DNA of 64,000 nucleotides from Halopiger goleimassiliensis (GTDB lineage Archaea > Halobacteriota > Halobacteria > Halobacteriales > Natrialbaceae), in contig NZ_HG315690.1 of NCBI RefSeq assembly GCF_000455345.1, forward strand, positions 2,493,360 through 2,557,359. The letters are read 5' to 3'. Below are positions 1 through 7,605 of this stretch, piece after piece; position 1 is the first letter of the stretch; the number at the start of each line of letters is the position of its first letter. Both the position numbers and the translations under genes were made by a program. A model generated the notes under the pieces. It saw only the letters and a program-made list of their open reading frames with translations. It did no database searches and was not told where the DNA came from.

Positions 1-527
1 CGGAGGTCGGCGATCGCCGACGGGGCGTTCTGGAACAGCGACTCGAAGCGCCGCTTCTCGGTTTCGGTCTCCGCCCGGGCGGCCTCGAGTTCACGGGTCG
101 TCTCCTCGAGGTCGGCGATGGAGCGCTTGCGCCGGGCCTTCTCGTAGCCGACTGCCACACCGGCCGTTCCGCCGACGAGCGCGACGAACAGCGCCTGGAA
201 CAGCACCACGTCGGCCTCGATGGTGGCCTCCGGCGTCAGGTACTGGTGCGTCGCGTAGCCGCCGGAGGCCACTCCCGCGAGCACGTAGCCGGCCGCCGCG
301 TAGCCGCCGACGGTCGCCCGGTCGGTCGGCGACTCGAGGTTCGAGAGGGCGTAGGTGCCGACGGCACCGAACACGATCGAGAGGACGAGCAGCGACACCT
401 GGCCGAGCAGGGTCGCCAGTACCGGGGCGTCGTGGACGAGGAGGTGATACACCGAGAGGGCCAGCGAGACGACGACGATCGACGCGACGCCGCCGGTGCC
501 GAGCCACCCGGGGGCCCGTCCGTCCAT
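1..527 (-). CDS. Membrane sensor protein, probable PAS/histidine kinase, N-terminal part only
   Basis: The frame reads leftward from an ATG at 525-527 and leaves the window without a stop, so only the first ~175 residues are visible. They contain about four hydrophobic segments (roughly residues 12-32, 38-60, 73-90 and 108-126), then a charged coiled-coil-like linker rich in Glu and Arg, then FESLFQNAPSAIADL, which is the typical opening of a PAS domain. In haloarchaea this layout (membrane sensor, linker, PAS) is usually followed by a histidine kinase core; that part is inferred, since it lies outside the window. The gene is divergent from the ferritin-like gene to its right. Confidence 0.75.
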   Translation of the reverse strand, partial: MDGRAPGWLGTGGVASIVVVSLALSVYHLLVHDAPVLATLLGQVSLLVLSIVFGAVGTYALSNLESPTDRATVGGYAAAGYVLAGVASGGYATHQYLTPEATIEADVVLFQALFVALVGGTAGVAVGYEKARRKRSIADLEETTRELEAARAETETEKRRFESLFQNAPSAIADL

Positions 528-667
528 AGGCGGTATTCCTGCGGGGTGCAGTTATAAATTCGGCCGAACGGGACGTGACTAAAACCGGACGGTCGTTCAG
601 GTGCGGACGCGCCACGGGCCGCCGAGTGCAAGCCCGTCGTTTATCGAAGCCAGTGCTGTTCCAACTG

Positions 668-1177
668 ATGGATCACGCCATGAGCATCGACTCAACCGAG
701 GACCTCTTCGTCTCCGGACTGAAACACGCCTACCACACCGAACAGCGACTCGTCGACGCGCTCGACGAGCTCGAGCAGACGGCCTCGAACGAGGAACTCA
801 AGTCGGGCTTCGCCGAGCATCGCGAGGAAACCAAACAGCACATCGACCGCATCGAACAGGTGTTCGACCAGCTCGACGCCGACGCCGAGGCCGAGGAGGA
901 TCCCGTCGTCGAGGGGATGATCCAGGCCCACGAGGAGTTCATGGAGAAGGACCCCAGCGACGAGGCCATCGACCGGTTCAACATCGCCGCCGGACAGAAG
1001 GCCGAACACTACGAGATCGCCACCTACGGCAACCTCATCCCGATGGCCGACCAGATCGGGCTGGACGACGTCGCCGACACGCTGGAGGAGACGCTCCGGG
1101 AGGAGCAGGACGAACTCGAGACGCTCTCGGAGAAGGGCGAGCAGTTCGACTACGGCGAACTCGAAGCGACGGAGTAG
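668..1177 (+). CDS. Ferritin-like DUF892 (YciE/YciF-type) protein
   Basis: A 169-residue acidic helical protein. It matches the DUF892 ferritin-like family: DLFVSGLKHAYHTEQRLVDA near the N-terminus, a central helix with an EHREETKQHIDRIEQVF pattern, and a later GQKAEHYEIATYGNL segment. Glu and His residues in the helices suit a di-iron four-helix bundle; members are linked to stress responses, but the exact role here is unknown. Two in-frame ATGs (668 and 680) are possible; the second (MSIDSTEDLF) is closer to the usual family start. Confidence 0.85.
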   Translation: MDHAMSIDSTEDLFVSGLKHAYHTEQRLVDALDELEQTASNEELKSGFAEHREETKQHIDRIEQVFDQLDADAEAEEDPVVEGMIQAHEEFMEKDPSDEAIDRFNIAAGQKAEHYEIATYGNLIPMADQIGLDDVADTLEETLREEQDELETLSEKGEQFDYGELEATE

Positions 1178-1462
1178 CCCTCGAGTCGGTCTCGGATCGG
1201 GTCGCGAGGGTCGACCACGTCGACGATGAAGCGGTCGTCGTCCGGGATCCGAACGGGCACGTACTGATGCGTTCGAGGGAACCGTCCCAAACGGGACGCC
1301 CCGTCTGTTTGCGGTCGTGATCGACGCGCCGAGTCGGCACGACACACATGTGACAGATTCGGAACCTAAAAGTAGGGGTGAACGAGTTCGATAGACGATG
1401 GGCCGGGACGACCGAACTGCCGATTTCCGGAGCGAAGCTTCCTCAGAGCACGGCGGCTGTAC
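1178..1462. other. Intergenic stretch with a possible short coding remnant
   Basis: 285 bases without a convincing gene. On the minus strand (about 1180-1270) a short stretch translates as VPVRIPDDDRFIVDVVDPRD, which looks like real haloarchaeal protein but has no sensible start or partner, so it may be a fragment of a lost gene. The segment just before the protease gene is more AT-rich (cctaaaagtagg near 1366-1377) and may carry its promoter. Confidence 0.35.
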
Positions 1463-2911
1463 ATGACGAATACGCCAGAGTCCGATCTCGAGACGGATCC
1501 GCCGGCGTCCGAACTCGACCGTCTCGGTTCCCGAATCGAGTCCGACCTCGGACCGGCGTCCAGCCCGTTCAATCCCGTGGCCGAAGGGTCGGATCGGTTG
1601 GCGGTGGAGATCGCCGCAGAAACCGACGTTCGGGAGGTCTTTCGGATGATCGAAGCCGAACCGGACGTCACGGGCACGATCGCCGTCGTGAGGTTCGGAG
1701 GACACGCACAGTGGACGATCACCTGTGAAAACGGCGATATCGTCTCCGTCGAGTACGAAACCGACGACCACTGGCGTCCGCGACGAACCGTCGACGTGTG
1801 GTTCGCAGACAGTCTCGTCTTCGTCGGTATCGGTGTCGTTCTGGTCGGTCTCCTGACCGCCGTCCTCGGAGTCGCGGTCCCGACGCCGATGTCCGGTTCA
1901 AACGCACTTCTCGCGGTCGGACTCGGAGGGGTACTGTTACTGGCTGGTGTCCTGCTCCGGATACTGCGGGCGCTGCTGGGCTGGCATCGCTCGAATCTCC
2001 AGCTGTGGACGAACAAACGATACGATGTCGTCCCTGGCGAGTACGTTCCCGCCTTCGACGGGCTCCCACCGCGCGATCGTGCGGTCGTCGTGTCGATCGA
2101 GACGGCGAAAGAACGGGTCAACGATCTGCTGGCCGTGCCGCCAGCGATCGAGTCGCTCGTCGCTACGAGCGTGTTCGCGTATCTGCTCGTGGTCGCATAT
2201 CTGGCCGTCGGTCCACTGGCAGTGGTGCTGATCGGACTGTTCCCGTTCGTTTCGTTCGTCCTCTCCGTCGTGGTGATCCCCCGGTATCTGGTATCGATAA
2301 CGAGTGCGCCCGAATCGAACCAGCTCTATCACTTCCTCGACGAACTACACGAGGGCGACGGCGACCAGCCGCTCGTTCGTCTCATCGGCAACGCCGACGA
2401 TCCGATCGACGAACACCTGCCAGCGGCCTACCCGTGGGAAAACCTCGTCGTGTTACCGCGTCGGATCGTCGAGACGTTCGAGCCAGCGGAACTGAAGGCG
2501 GTCCTGGCCCACGAGTACGCCCACCTGCGTCACCACCCCGTCGAGTGGCACGCGATCGCAGTTGGAACCGCGTTCGTGCTTCCCGGTCTCGCGTTGCTCG
2601 TGACGCCCGTCGCGCCGACTGCAGCCCAGCTGTGGGCCGGATTGGTCGGCTACCTGCTCGCGGTCGAGGTGGGCAACCGGTTCGTCTGCCGTCGCTGGGA
2701 TCGGACGGCCGACGCGTTTGCAGCCGAACGGACCTCGCCGATAGCCGCCGCGACTGCCATCCTTCGGCTGACGGATCGGCCGGTCCTCGATTGGCCCCTG
2801 ACCGATCACGACACCTGGATCGATCAACGTACCGTGCCCGAAGCGCATTCGGCCCCCGGCCACCGGTTCGTGCGTCTCGTTCGGCTGGCGTCGAACTCGG
2901 ACGAGACGTGA
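1463..2911 (+). CDS. M48-like membrane metalloprotease
   Basis: A 482-residue protein. An N-terminal soluble region of ~110 residues is followed by two hydrophobic segments (about 113-165), a further pair near 230-275, a zinc-protease motif HEYAH at residues 350-354, and a final hydrophobic pair near 365-405. HExxH between transmembrane segments is the M48 (Ste24/HtpX) pattern, acting on membrane or surface proteins. The expected downstream E-x-x-A-D ligand block appears as D-R-T-A-D, so the third zinc ligand may be Asp instead of Glu. The family call rests on the motif and topology only. The ATG at 1463 starts the frame cleanly after an AT-richer spacer. Confidence 0.75.
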   Translation: MTNTPESDLETDPPASELDRLGSRIESDLGPASSPFNPVAEGSDRLAVEIAAETDVREVFRMIEAEPDVTGTIAVVRFGGHAQWTITCENGDIVSVEYETDDHWRPRRTVDVWFADSLVFVGIGVVLVGLLTAVLGVAVPTPMSGSNALLAVGLGGVLLLAGVLLRILRALLGWHRSNLQLWTNKRYDVVPGEYVPAFDGLPPRDRAVVVSIETAKERVNDLLAVPPAIESLVATSVFAYLLVVAYLAVGPLAVVLIGLFPFVSFVLSVVVIPRYLVSITSAPESNQLYHFLDELHEGDGDQPLVRLIGNADDPIDEHLPAAYPWENLVVLPRRIVETFEPAELKAVLAHEYAHLRHHPVEWHAIAVGTAFVLPGLALLVTPVAPTAAQLWAGLVGYLLAVEVGNRFVCRRWDRTADAFAAERTSPIAAATAILRLTDRPVLDWPLTDHDTWIDQRTVPEAHSAPGHRFVRLVRLASNSDET

Positions 2912-2956
2912 CCCTCGCGTCGCCTCCGTGCGATCGGTCCCCACGAACGCGCTTTC

Positions 2957-3799
2957 TTACGGCGGAACGAGTAGTTGCCCGTCCTCCTCGAGCATCGAGT
3001 CGCCGGCGACCGCCGCGTTGAAGGCGACGACCTCGGCGTACTCGTTCTCGTCCTCGTAGGTGCGGTTCGACGGCGACTCGTCCGTGATCCGGTCGATCAC
3101 GTCGTCGTACGCCTCGGCGGCGATCTCGCGTCCACCGGCGACGATCGCCTCGATCGTGGCCCGCTGGCGAACGTAGGGTCGGTGATCGGCGTCGACGGCC
3201 TGCGCTCGCTCGTCCGGACCCTCGTCCAACAGCTCGCGACCGCGCGATTCCGCACTTTCGATGACATGGAGCGGCGGGCCGGGGTAGTGAGTGAACGTGC
3301 GCTCCCGTTCGTCGAGCGCGGTCTCGATGATCGTCCCCGGCTCCGCGTCGAGCGGGACGGACTCGTTCTCGAGACCGGCCTTCGTGACGAGGGCGTCGAT
3401 CTCCGCTCCCTCGAGGCGGTCGCGGTCGGTGACGAGCGTCATCACCGCTTCGAATCGGACGAACGGTTCGAACACCGGCTCGCGCAGCCGATCGATTCGG
3501 TCGGCGAACTCCGCGGCTCCACCAGCGCGTGCGGCGTCGGCGACGAATCGCGCTTTCGTGAGTTCCGGCAGGAGATCGGCGTTCGGATCGGGAAAGCGGT
3601 CCCGGTCGATTCGGTCTTCGAGCGCGGCTGCGTACGCCTCATCGCCGACCAACTCCGGGGGGAACGGCCGCTCGCCGAACCGCTCGGTGGATGCGGAGGA
3701 CTCGAGTCGCTCGAGACAGCCCACGAGCGGCAGCGACAGCCCGCCGCCGGCGACGCTTCGGAGCAGCCGTCGCCGGCCTGGCGAGGAATCGTCCGGCAT
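2957..3799 (-). CDS. Tat-exported lipoprotein of unknown function
   Basis: 280 residues. The N-terminus has a twin-arginine signal (GRRRLLRSVAGGG), a short hydrophobic stretch and a lipobox LVGC with the cysteine near residue 28, so the protein should be exported folded and lipid-anchored on the outer face. The mature part is acidic and mostly helical, with no recognisable catalytic motif. I do not recognise the family. It is convergent with the protease gene to the left and is probably transcribed alone. Confidence 0.8.
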   Translation of the reverse strand: MPDDSSPGRRRLLRSVAGGGLSLPLVGCLERLESSASTERFGERPFPPELVGDEAYAAALEDRIDRDRFPDPNADLLPELTKARFVADAARAGGAAEFADRIDRLREPVFEPFVRFEAVMTLVTDRDRLEGAEIDALVTKAGLENESVPLDAEPGTIIETALDERERTFTHYPGPPLHVIESAESRGRELLDEGPDERAQAVDADHRPYVRQRATIEAIVAGGREIAAEAYDDVIDRITDESPSNRTYEDENEYAEVVAFNAAVAGDSMLEEDGQLLVPP

Positions 3800-3950
3800 G
3801 TGAGAGCGGTCTACTCGAAGGTAGAAAAGTAATACGACTGTCAGTACCGGGAACAGAACGGAGAGCGGGACAGCTACGTCGGTTGCCCCGTACCGAAGAG
3901 AGAACGCAGGCGTCGATGGAACCGGGGCGAACGTCGGACGGCCCGCCGAT

Positions 3951-4241
3951 TCAGAGTCGATCCGTGTTCACGTCCACGCCGGGCGGGGTCACCAGCAGGA
4001 AGCCCCGGAAGTGAACCAGGTTCCCGCCCGCCTCCTTGACGTCGCGGGCGAAGCCAGAGGCGAGTTCGTTGACTTCGCCATCGACGTTGAGGACGAGGAC
4101 GTTGCCCTTCGAGATCGACTCGAGCCACTCCTCGTCGGACGTCGTCCCGTCGAGGACGCCCAGTTCGATGCTGCCCTCGAGTTCGAGTTCCTCCTCGATG
4201 TGTTCCTCGGCCGTTCGCAGATCCAGGTCGAAGTCGCTCAT
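3951..4241 (-). CDS. Small conserved haloarchaeal protein (DUF5779-like)
   Basis: 96 residues from the ATG at 4239-4241 (MSDFDLDLRTAEEHIEEELE). The body, with VLDGTTSDEEWLESISKGNV and GGNLVHFRGFLLVTPPGVDV, looks like a compact alpha/beta protein common in haloarchaea; DUF5779 is my best recollection and is not certain. A longer frame upstream exists, but its arginine-rich composition is unlike real coding sequence here, so the inner ATG is preferred. Function unknown. Confidence 0.75.
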   Translation of the reverse strand: MSDFDLDLRTAEEHIEEELELEGSIELGVLDGTTSDEEWLESISKGNVLVLNVDGEVNELASGFARDVKEAGGNLVHFRGFLLVTPPGVDVNTDRL

Positions 4242-4262
4242 AGGGCGTGGGTCGAACCGGGA

Positions 4263-4513
4263 CGAGAAAAACGTTCGCCTCCGAACGTTTGCTCTGCGGG
4301 CGCGCCTTCGGCGCGCCCTCGGCAAAATCTCGAGAGAGCGAAGCTCTCTCGGACCTCGCAGGAGCGAAGCTCCCGCTTAGCTTCGATGAAAAGCCTTCGT
4401 CACCCCCTCGGCCCGCTCATTCACTGACTCACGGCTTCGCCGTTCGTCTCTCCGCGGCGCTTCGCGCCGCGCTTTCGTTCGCTCACCGCTGCGATGGTTC
4501 GCGCTCGGGGGGA
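4263..4513. repeat. Hairpin-rich intergenic island
   Basis: No gene. The stretch is a chain of short perfect inverted repeats with tiny loops: aacgttcg/cgaacgtt around 4270-4289, gggcgcgcc-ttc-ggcgcgccc at 4298-4318, gagagagc-gaa-gctctctc at 4332-4350, ggagc-gaa-gctcc at 4361-4373, then acggc-ttc-gccgt near 4431 and gcggcgc-ttc-gcgccgc near 4455. All share a GAA or TTC loop. It lies between two minus-strand genes, so it could end the ferritin-like transcript or act as a structured repeat. Confidence 0.7.
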
Positions 4514-4969
4514 CTAGTCCTGCGGGAACTCCTTCTGGAAGCCGCGGAACTCGGTGTGGTGGGCCTCCTCGTCGGCGAGGATCGAGACGGCGACGTCCTC
4601 GGTGACCGGATCGTTCGCCTCCGAGGCGGCCTCGTGGAGCGCGCGATACGTCTCGATCGCGTCGTCCTCGGCCTCGAGCACGCCCGCGATGACCGACTGG
4701 ACGTCCGTCGTGTCTTCGGGTGGTTGCAGGCTCGACTGGGTCGCCTCGAAGCCCGCCGATCCGGGGGGCGACTCGTCGAGTTGCTTCAGGCGCTCGCCGA
4801 GCATGCGGGCGTGGTCGAGTTCTTCCTGGACGTCCTCCTCGAGGCTCGCTTTGACCTCCTCGGCGTGGACGCCGTCGAGGACGATCGCGTTCGTCAGGTA
4901 GTTCATCACGGTCTCGAGTTCGTCGACGTAGGCCTCCGTCAGGAGGTCGGTGATCTCGTCGGTCGTCAT
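4514..4969 (-). CDS. Ferritin-like / rubrerythrin-type di-iron protein
   Basis: 151 residues from the ATG at 4967-4969. Two helical halves each carry ferritin-type ligands: an early AYVDELETVMNYLTNAIVLDG helix, EEDVQEELDHARMLGERL with an E..H pair, and later EDDAIETYRALHEAA and ADEEAHHTEFRGF. This is the E-(x)-ExxH layout of ferritin-like di-iron carboxylate proteins, which store or oxidise iron or reduce peroxide. An upstream in-frame start at 4999 would add ten residues unlike the family. It is divergent from the AsnC-TRASH regulator next door, whose TRASH domain is a metal-sensing type, so a shared metal link is plausible but inferred. Confidence 0.85.
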   Translation of the reverse strand: MTTDEITDLLTEAYVDELETVMNYLTNAIVLDGVHAEEVKASLEEDVQEELDHARMLGERLKQLDESPPGSAGFEATQSSLQPPEDTTDVQSVIAGVLEAEDDAIETYRALHEAASEANDPVTEDVAVSILADEEAHHTEFRGFQKEFPQD

Positions 4970-5089
4970 GCCGGGCCGGCCTACCACGAGCGGATACAAA
5001 ACGCTGACACGCGCTGTGGCAACCGTAGCCGCGCCATCTCGCGGGCCGATCGCGCTAGACTCTTCCCCGTACCGTCCCTATCGACGGCC

Positions 5090-5683
5090 ATGCGCGATCT
5101 GGACGAGACCGACCTCGAGATCCTCGACCTCCTCGCCGAGGACGCCCGCCGGCCCTACAGCGAAATCGCCGATCACGTCGGGCTGACCCCACCGGCCGTC
5201 TCCGATCGGATCGCCCGGCTGGAGGAGCAGGGCATCATCCAGGGCTTCACGATCGACGTCGACCGGGAGACGCTCCACGGCGAGACCCCGATCCTCGTCG
5301 AACTGGAGCCAGCGCCAGCGGCCGTGGCGACGGTCTACGACGCCGCCGCCGACCTCGAGGGAGTCGAGGCGGTCTTCGAGGGGATGGACGGCCGGGTGGT
5401 CGTCCACGCGACGGTTCCCGACCGGGACGTGCGCTCGTGGCTCGCGTCGGCGATCGACCTCGAGTCGATCGCCTCCTACGACGTGACCGTCCTCTCGCGA
5501 TCGGACCGGATCGTCGGCGTCTCGGCGAACGAGTTCTCCCTCGAGTGCGTCGTCTGCGGGAAGACCGTCACCGGCGACGGCGTGACGACCACGGTCGGCG
5601 GCGAGGTCAAGACGTTCTGCTGTCCCTCCTGCGAGGACCGCTACGTCAGCGAGTACGAAGCCCGCCGGGAGGAACTCGAGTGA
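5090..5683 (+). CDS. AsnC/Lrp-type regulator with C-terminal TRASH metal-binding domain
   Basis: 197 residues from ATG 5090. The N-terminus (DLDETDLEILDLLAEDARRP, then a winged-helix containing LTPPAVSDRIARLEEQGIIQ) is an Lrp/AsnC-family HTH. The middle resembles a ligand-binding alpha/beta domain. The C-terminus has Cys residues in CVVCGKTV...FCCPSCEDRY, the TRASH pattern used in archaeal metal-responsive regulators such as those beside copper ATPase genes. No copper pump is adjacent; the neighbour is a divergent ferritin-like gene. DNA-binding cytoplasmic regulator; the metal it senses cannot be told from sequence. Confidence 0.9.
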   Translation: MRDLDETDLEILDLLAEDARRPYSEIADHVGLTPPAVSDRIARLEEQGIIQGFTIDVDRETLHGETPILVELEPAPAAVATVYDAAADLEGVEAVFEGMDGRVVVHATVPDRDVRSWLASAIDLESIASYDVTVLSRSDRIVGVSANEFSLECVVCGKTVTGDGVTTTVGGEVKTFCCPSCEDRYVSEYEARREELE

Positions 5684-5977
5684 GCGATAGAACTCGGTCG
5701 ACGTGACGTTCTGGGCTACATTTCTTCATCTTGGGCTAAAATCCCCCTTGATAGTGAACGTTCGAAGTTCCGTCGTCGGTCGTGGTCCCTCGTGCTGACC
5801 GAACGTTCATCGAGGGGTGCGCGCGACCGACGCCGCGTTCGTTTCGGGCAATATCTGCGAAAACATAGGCCGTCGACCGACGATTGTAGGTCCGAACGAG
5901 CGGCCACCCCATATGATAATAAGTAATTTATTGACTATTAGGGCGTTGATGTCGTGCGGTTTTCTCCGAAGGCTGTG
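5684..5977. other. Upstream region of leuA with repeated GAACGTTC and a 15-bp palindrome
   Basis: No gene is convincing here; the short minus-strand frame at 5716-5907 is arginine-rich noise. The palindromic 8-mer GAACGTTC occurs at 5756-5763 and again at 5801-5808, and the flanking bases extend each pair into a 10-bp inverted repeat. A second symmetric site, TGTGATG-T-CATCACA, spans 5974-5988 and overlaps the start of the long leuA reading frame. The stretch around 5910-5945 is locally AT-rich. These are candidate operator sites for the branched-chain cluster; no regulator can be assigned. Confidence 0.45.
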
Positions 5978-5988
5978 ATGTCATCACA
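5974..5988. promoter_or_regulatory. Palindrome upstream of the leuA promoter
   Basis: TGTGATG-T-CATCACA is a perfect 7-bp inverted repeat around one base. It lies about 40 bp upstream of the TATA-like box at 6026-6033, a distance compatible with an activator or repressor site. No binding protein can be named. Confidence 0.45.
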
Positions 5989-7288
5989 TGACAGTCGTGC
6001 GCTCGAGGGTCGAAACAGCGCCAGATTTATATACGACGTCGCGCCTGGGATTCGATTACAATGTCTGAACAAGGCAACCCGTCCTCTGACACCAGTCAGG
6101 GGGGTCGAGTTCTTCCAGGGCACGTTAGATTCCACTGACGAAATAGAGTCAGCACGTGTCTTCGATACCACCCTCCGGGATGGTGAACAGTCGCCCGGAA
6201 CTTCGTTCTCGTACGACGATAAACGGCAGATCGCCGCGATCTTAGACGAGATGGGGACCCACGTCATCGAAGCGGGGTTCCCCGTCAACTCCGACGCGGA
6301 GTTCGAGGCCGTTCGTGACATCGCGTCCTCGACGTCGACGACCACCTGCGGGTTAGCCCGCGTCGTCGACGACGACATCGAAGCGGCGCTCGATTCCGGC
6401 GTCGAGATGGTCCACACCTTCGTGTCGACCAGCGACGTCCAGATCGAGGACTCGATGCACGCCACGCGAGACGAGGTCGTACAGCGCGCAGTCGAATCGG
6501 TCGAACGCGTCACGGAGGCGGGCGTGACCTGCATGTTCTCGCCGATGGACGCAACGCGAACCGACGAGGCGTTCCTGATCGACGTGATCGAGGCCGTCTC
6601 CGAGGTCGGCGTCGACTGGATCAACGTTCCCGACACCTGTGGCGTCGCCACGCCGAGTCGGTTCAAGGCAATGATCGAGAAGGTCTGTGCCCACACCGAC
6701 GCACGGGTCGACGTCCACACGCACGACGACTTCGGGCTGGCCACCGCCAACGCCTTGGCCGGCATCGAAGCCGGGGCCGACCAGGCCCAGGTGTCGGTCA
6801 ACTCCATCGGCGAACGCGCGGGCAACGCCGCCTACGAGGAGTTCGTGATGGCCGTCGAGTCGCTCTACCAGACCGACACGGGGATCGACACGACGCGCAT
6901 CACCGAACTCTCGGAGGTCGTCGCGGAGAAAAGCGACGTGCCGACCCCGGGCAACAAGCCGGTCGTCGGCGACAACGCCTTCTCCCACGAGAGCGGCATC
7001 CACGCCGCCGGCGTCATCGAGAACGCCGACACCTTCGAACCCGGCGTGATGACCCCCGAGATGGTCGGTGCCGAGCGCCGACTGGTCATGGGCAAACACA
7101 CCGGGACCCACTCGGTCCGCGAACGACTCGAGGAGCTGGGTTTCGAGCCGACCGACGAACAGGTCCGTGCGGTCACCCGCCGCGTCAAAGACTACGGCGC
7201 GGAGAAGCGACGGGTCACCGTCGACGACCTGGAACGGTTCGCGACCGAGGCCGGCGTCGAACGCCAGCAAGAGGAGGTGCGCGTCTAA
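5978..7288 (+). CDS. leuA: 2-isopropylmalate (or citramalate) synthase, catalytic-domain form, with an apparent N-terminal frameshift
   Basis: The conserved protein begins at RGVEFFQGTLDS and carries the synthase signatures VFDTTLRDGEQSPGTSF, the HTHDDFGLATAN metal-binding segment and NSIGERAGNAAYEEF. It condenses acetyl-CoA with 2-oxoisovalerate (LeuA) or pyruvate (CimA); sequence alone does not separate these. At ~400 residues it lacks the C-terminal LeuA regulatory domain. The intact frame can be opened at ATG 5978 (or GTG 5954), but that lies upstream of a good TATA box at 6026-6033. The ATG expected from that promoter is 6061, and it is out of frame: MSEQGNPSSDTSQ leads into the conserved frame only if one G is removed from the six-G run at 6099-6104. 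Either the sequence has an error there or the gene is frameshifted; see findings. Confidence 0.85.
   Translation: MSSHDSRALEGRNSARFIYDVAPGIRLQCLNKATRPLTPVRGVEFFQGTLDSTDEIESARVFDTTLRDGEQSPGTSFSYDDKRQIAAILDEMGTHVIEAGFPVNSDAEFEAVRDIASSTSTTTCGLARVVDDDIEAALDSGVEMVHTFVSTSDVQIEDSMHATRDEVVQRAVESVERVTEAGVTCMFSPMDATRTDEAFLIDVIEAVSEVGVDWINVPDTCGVATPSRFKAMIEKVCAHTDARVDVHTHDDFGLATANALAGIEAGADQAQVSVNSIGERAGNAAYEEFVMAVESLYQTDTGIDTTRITELSEVVAEKSDVPTPGNKPVVGDNAFSHESGIHAAGVIENADTFEPGVMTPEMVGAERRLVMGKHTGTHSVRERLEELGFEPTDEQVRAVTRRVKDYGAEKRRVTVDDLERFATEAGVERQQEEVRV
6026..6033 (+). promoter_or_regulatory. TATA-like box for leuA
   Basis: TTTATATA is followed about 28 bases later by ATG 6061, the spacing expected for a leaderless haloarchaeal transcript starting at or just before the ATG. 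A CGAAA run at 6011-6015 could serve as the upstream TFB-recognition element. Confidence 0.6.
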
Positions 7289-7605
7289 GGGATGTTCCCC
7301 CCGTTCGCTCACCGTCGCGAGCACCGGCTATCGCGTTCGAATCGCTGCCGGACTCGCAACAGTTATGCCGCTCCGGCGTACATCGTCACCACGAATGACG
7401 GTGCGCGCTCTGCTGTCGGTTCGCCCCACCGGGTTCGACAGCACCGCGTTCGCCTCGATTCGTATTGTAGGGGCGTCCTCGCCCCACCTATAGTACGTCG
7501 ACGCCTTCGGTCCGGATTCGCCGCATCGTTTTCAGCCACGACACCACCCCAGCAGATGACACCAGACCGATATCCCACGACCCGCGACGACGCGGGAGAG
7601 AATCG
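7289..7605. other. Leader region between leuA and ilvB
   Basis: 317 bases with no full gene. It contains a GGGGCG-tcct-CGCCCC hairpin at 7470-7485, followed by cctatag near 7487-7493, and an AT-richer stretch that could be a promoter for the ilv genes. Just before ilvB, a 17-codon frame (ATG 7556) stops at 7607-7609 and overlaps the ilvB start as ATGA. The peptide MTPDRYPTTRDDAGENR has no Leu, Ile or Val, so a classical attenuation leader is unlikely; translational coupling is possible. Confidence 0.45.

Noticed and set aside
5716-5907. 63-codon minus-strand frame before leuA
   Set aside because: Arg/Ser-rich, no start context, and lies in a region with palindromes; judged non-coding.
7320-7365. 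tRNA-like GTTCGAATC near 7336
   Set aside because: No cloverleaf can be drawn around it; no tRNA gene was found anywhere in the window.
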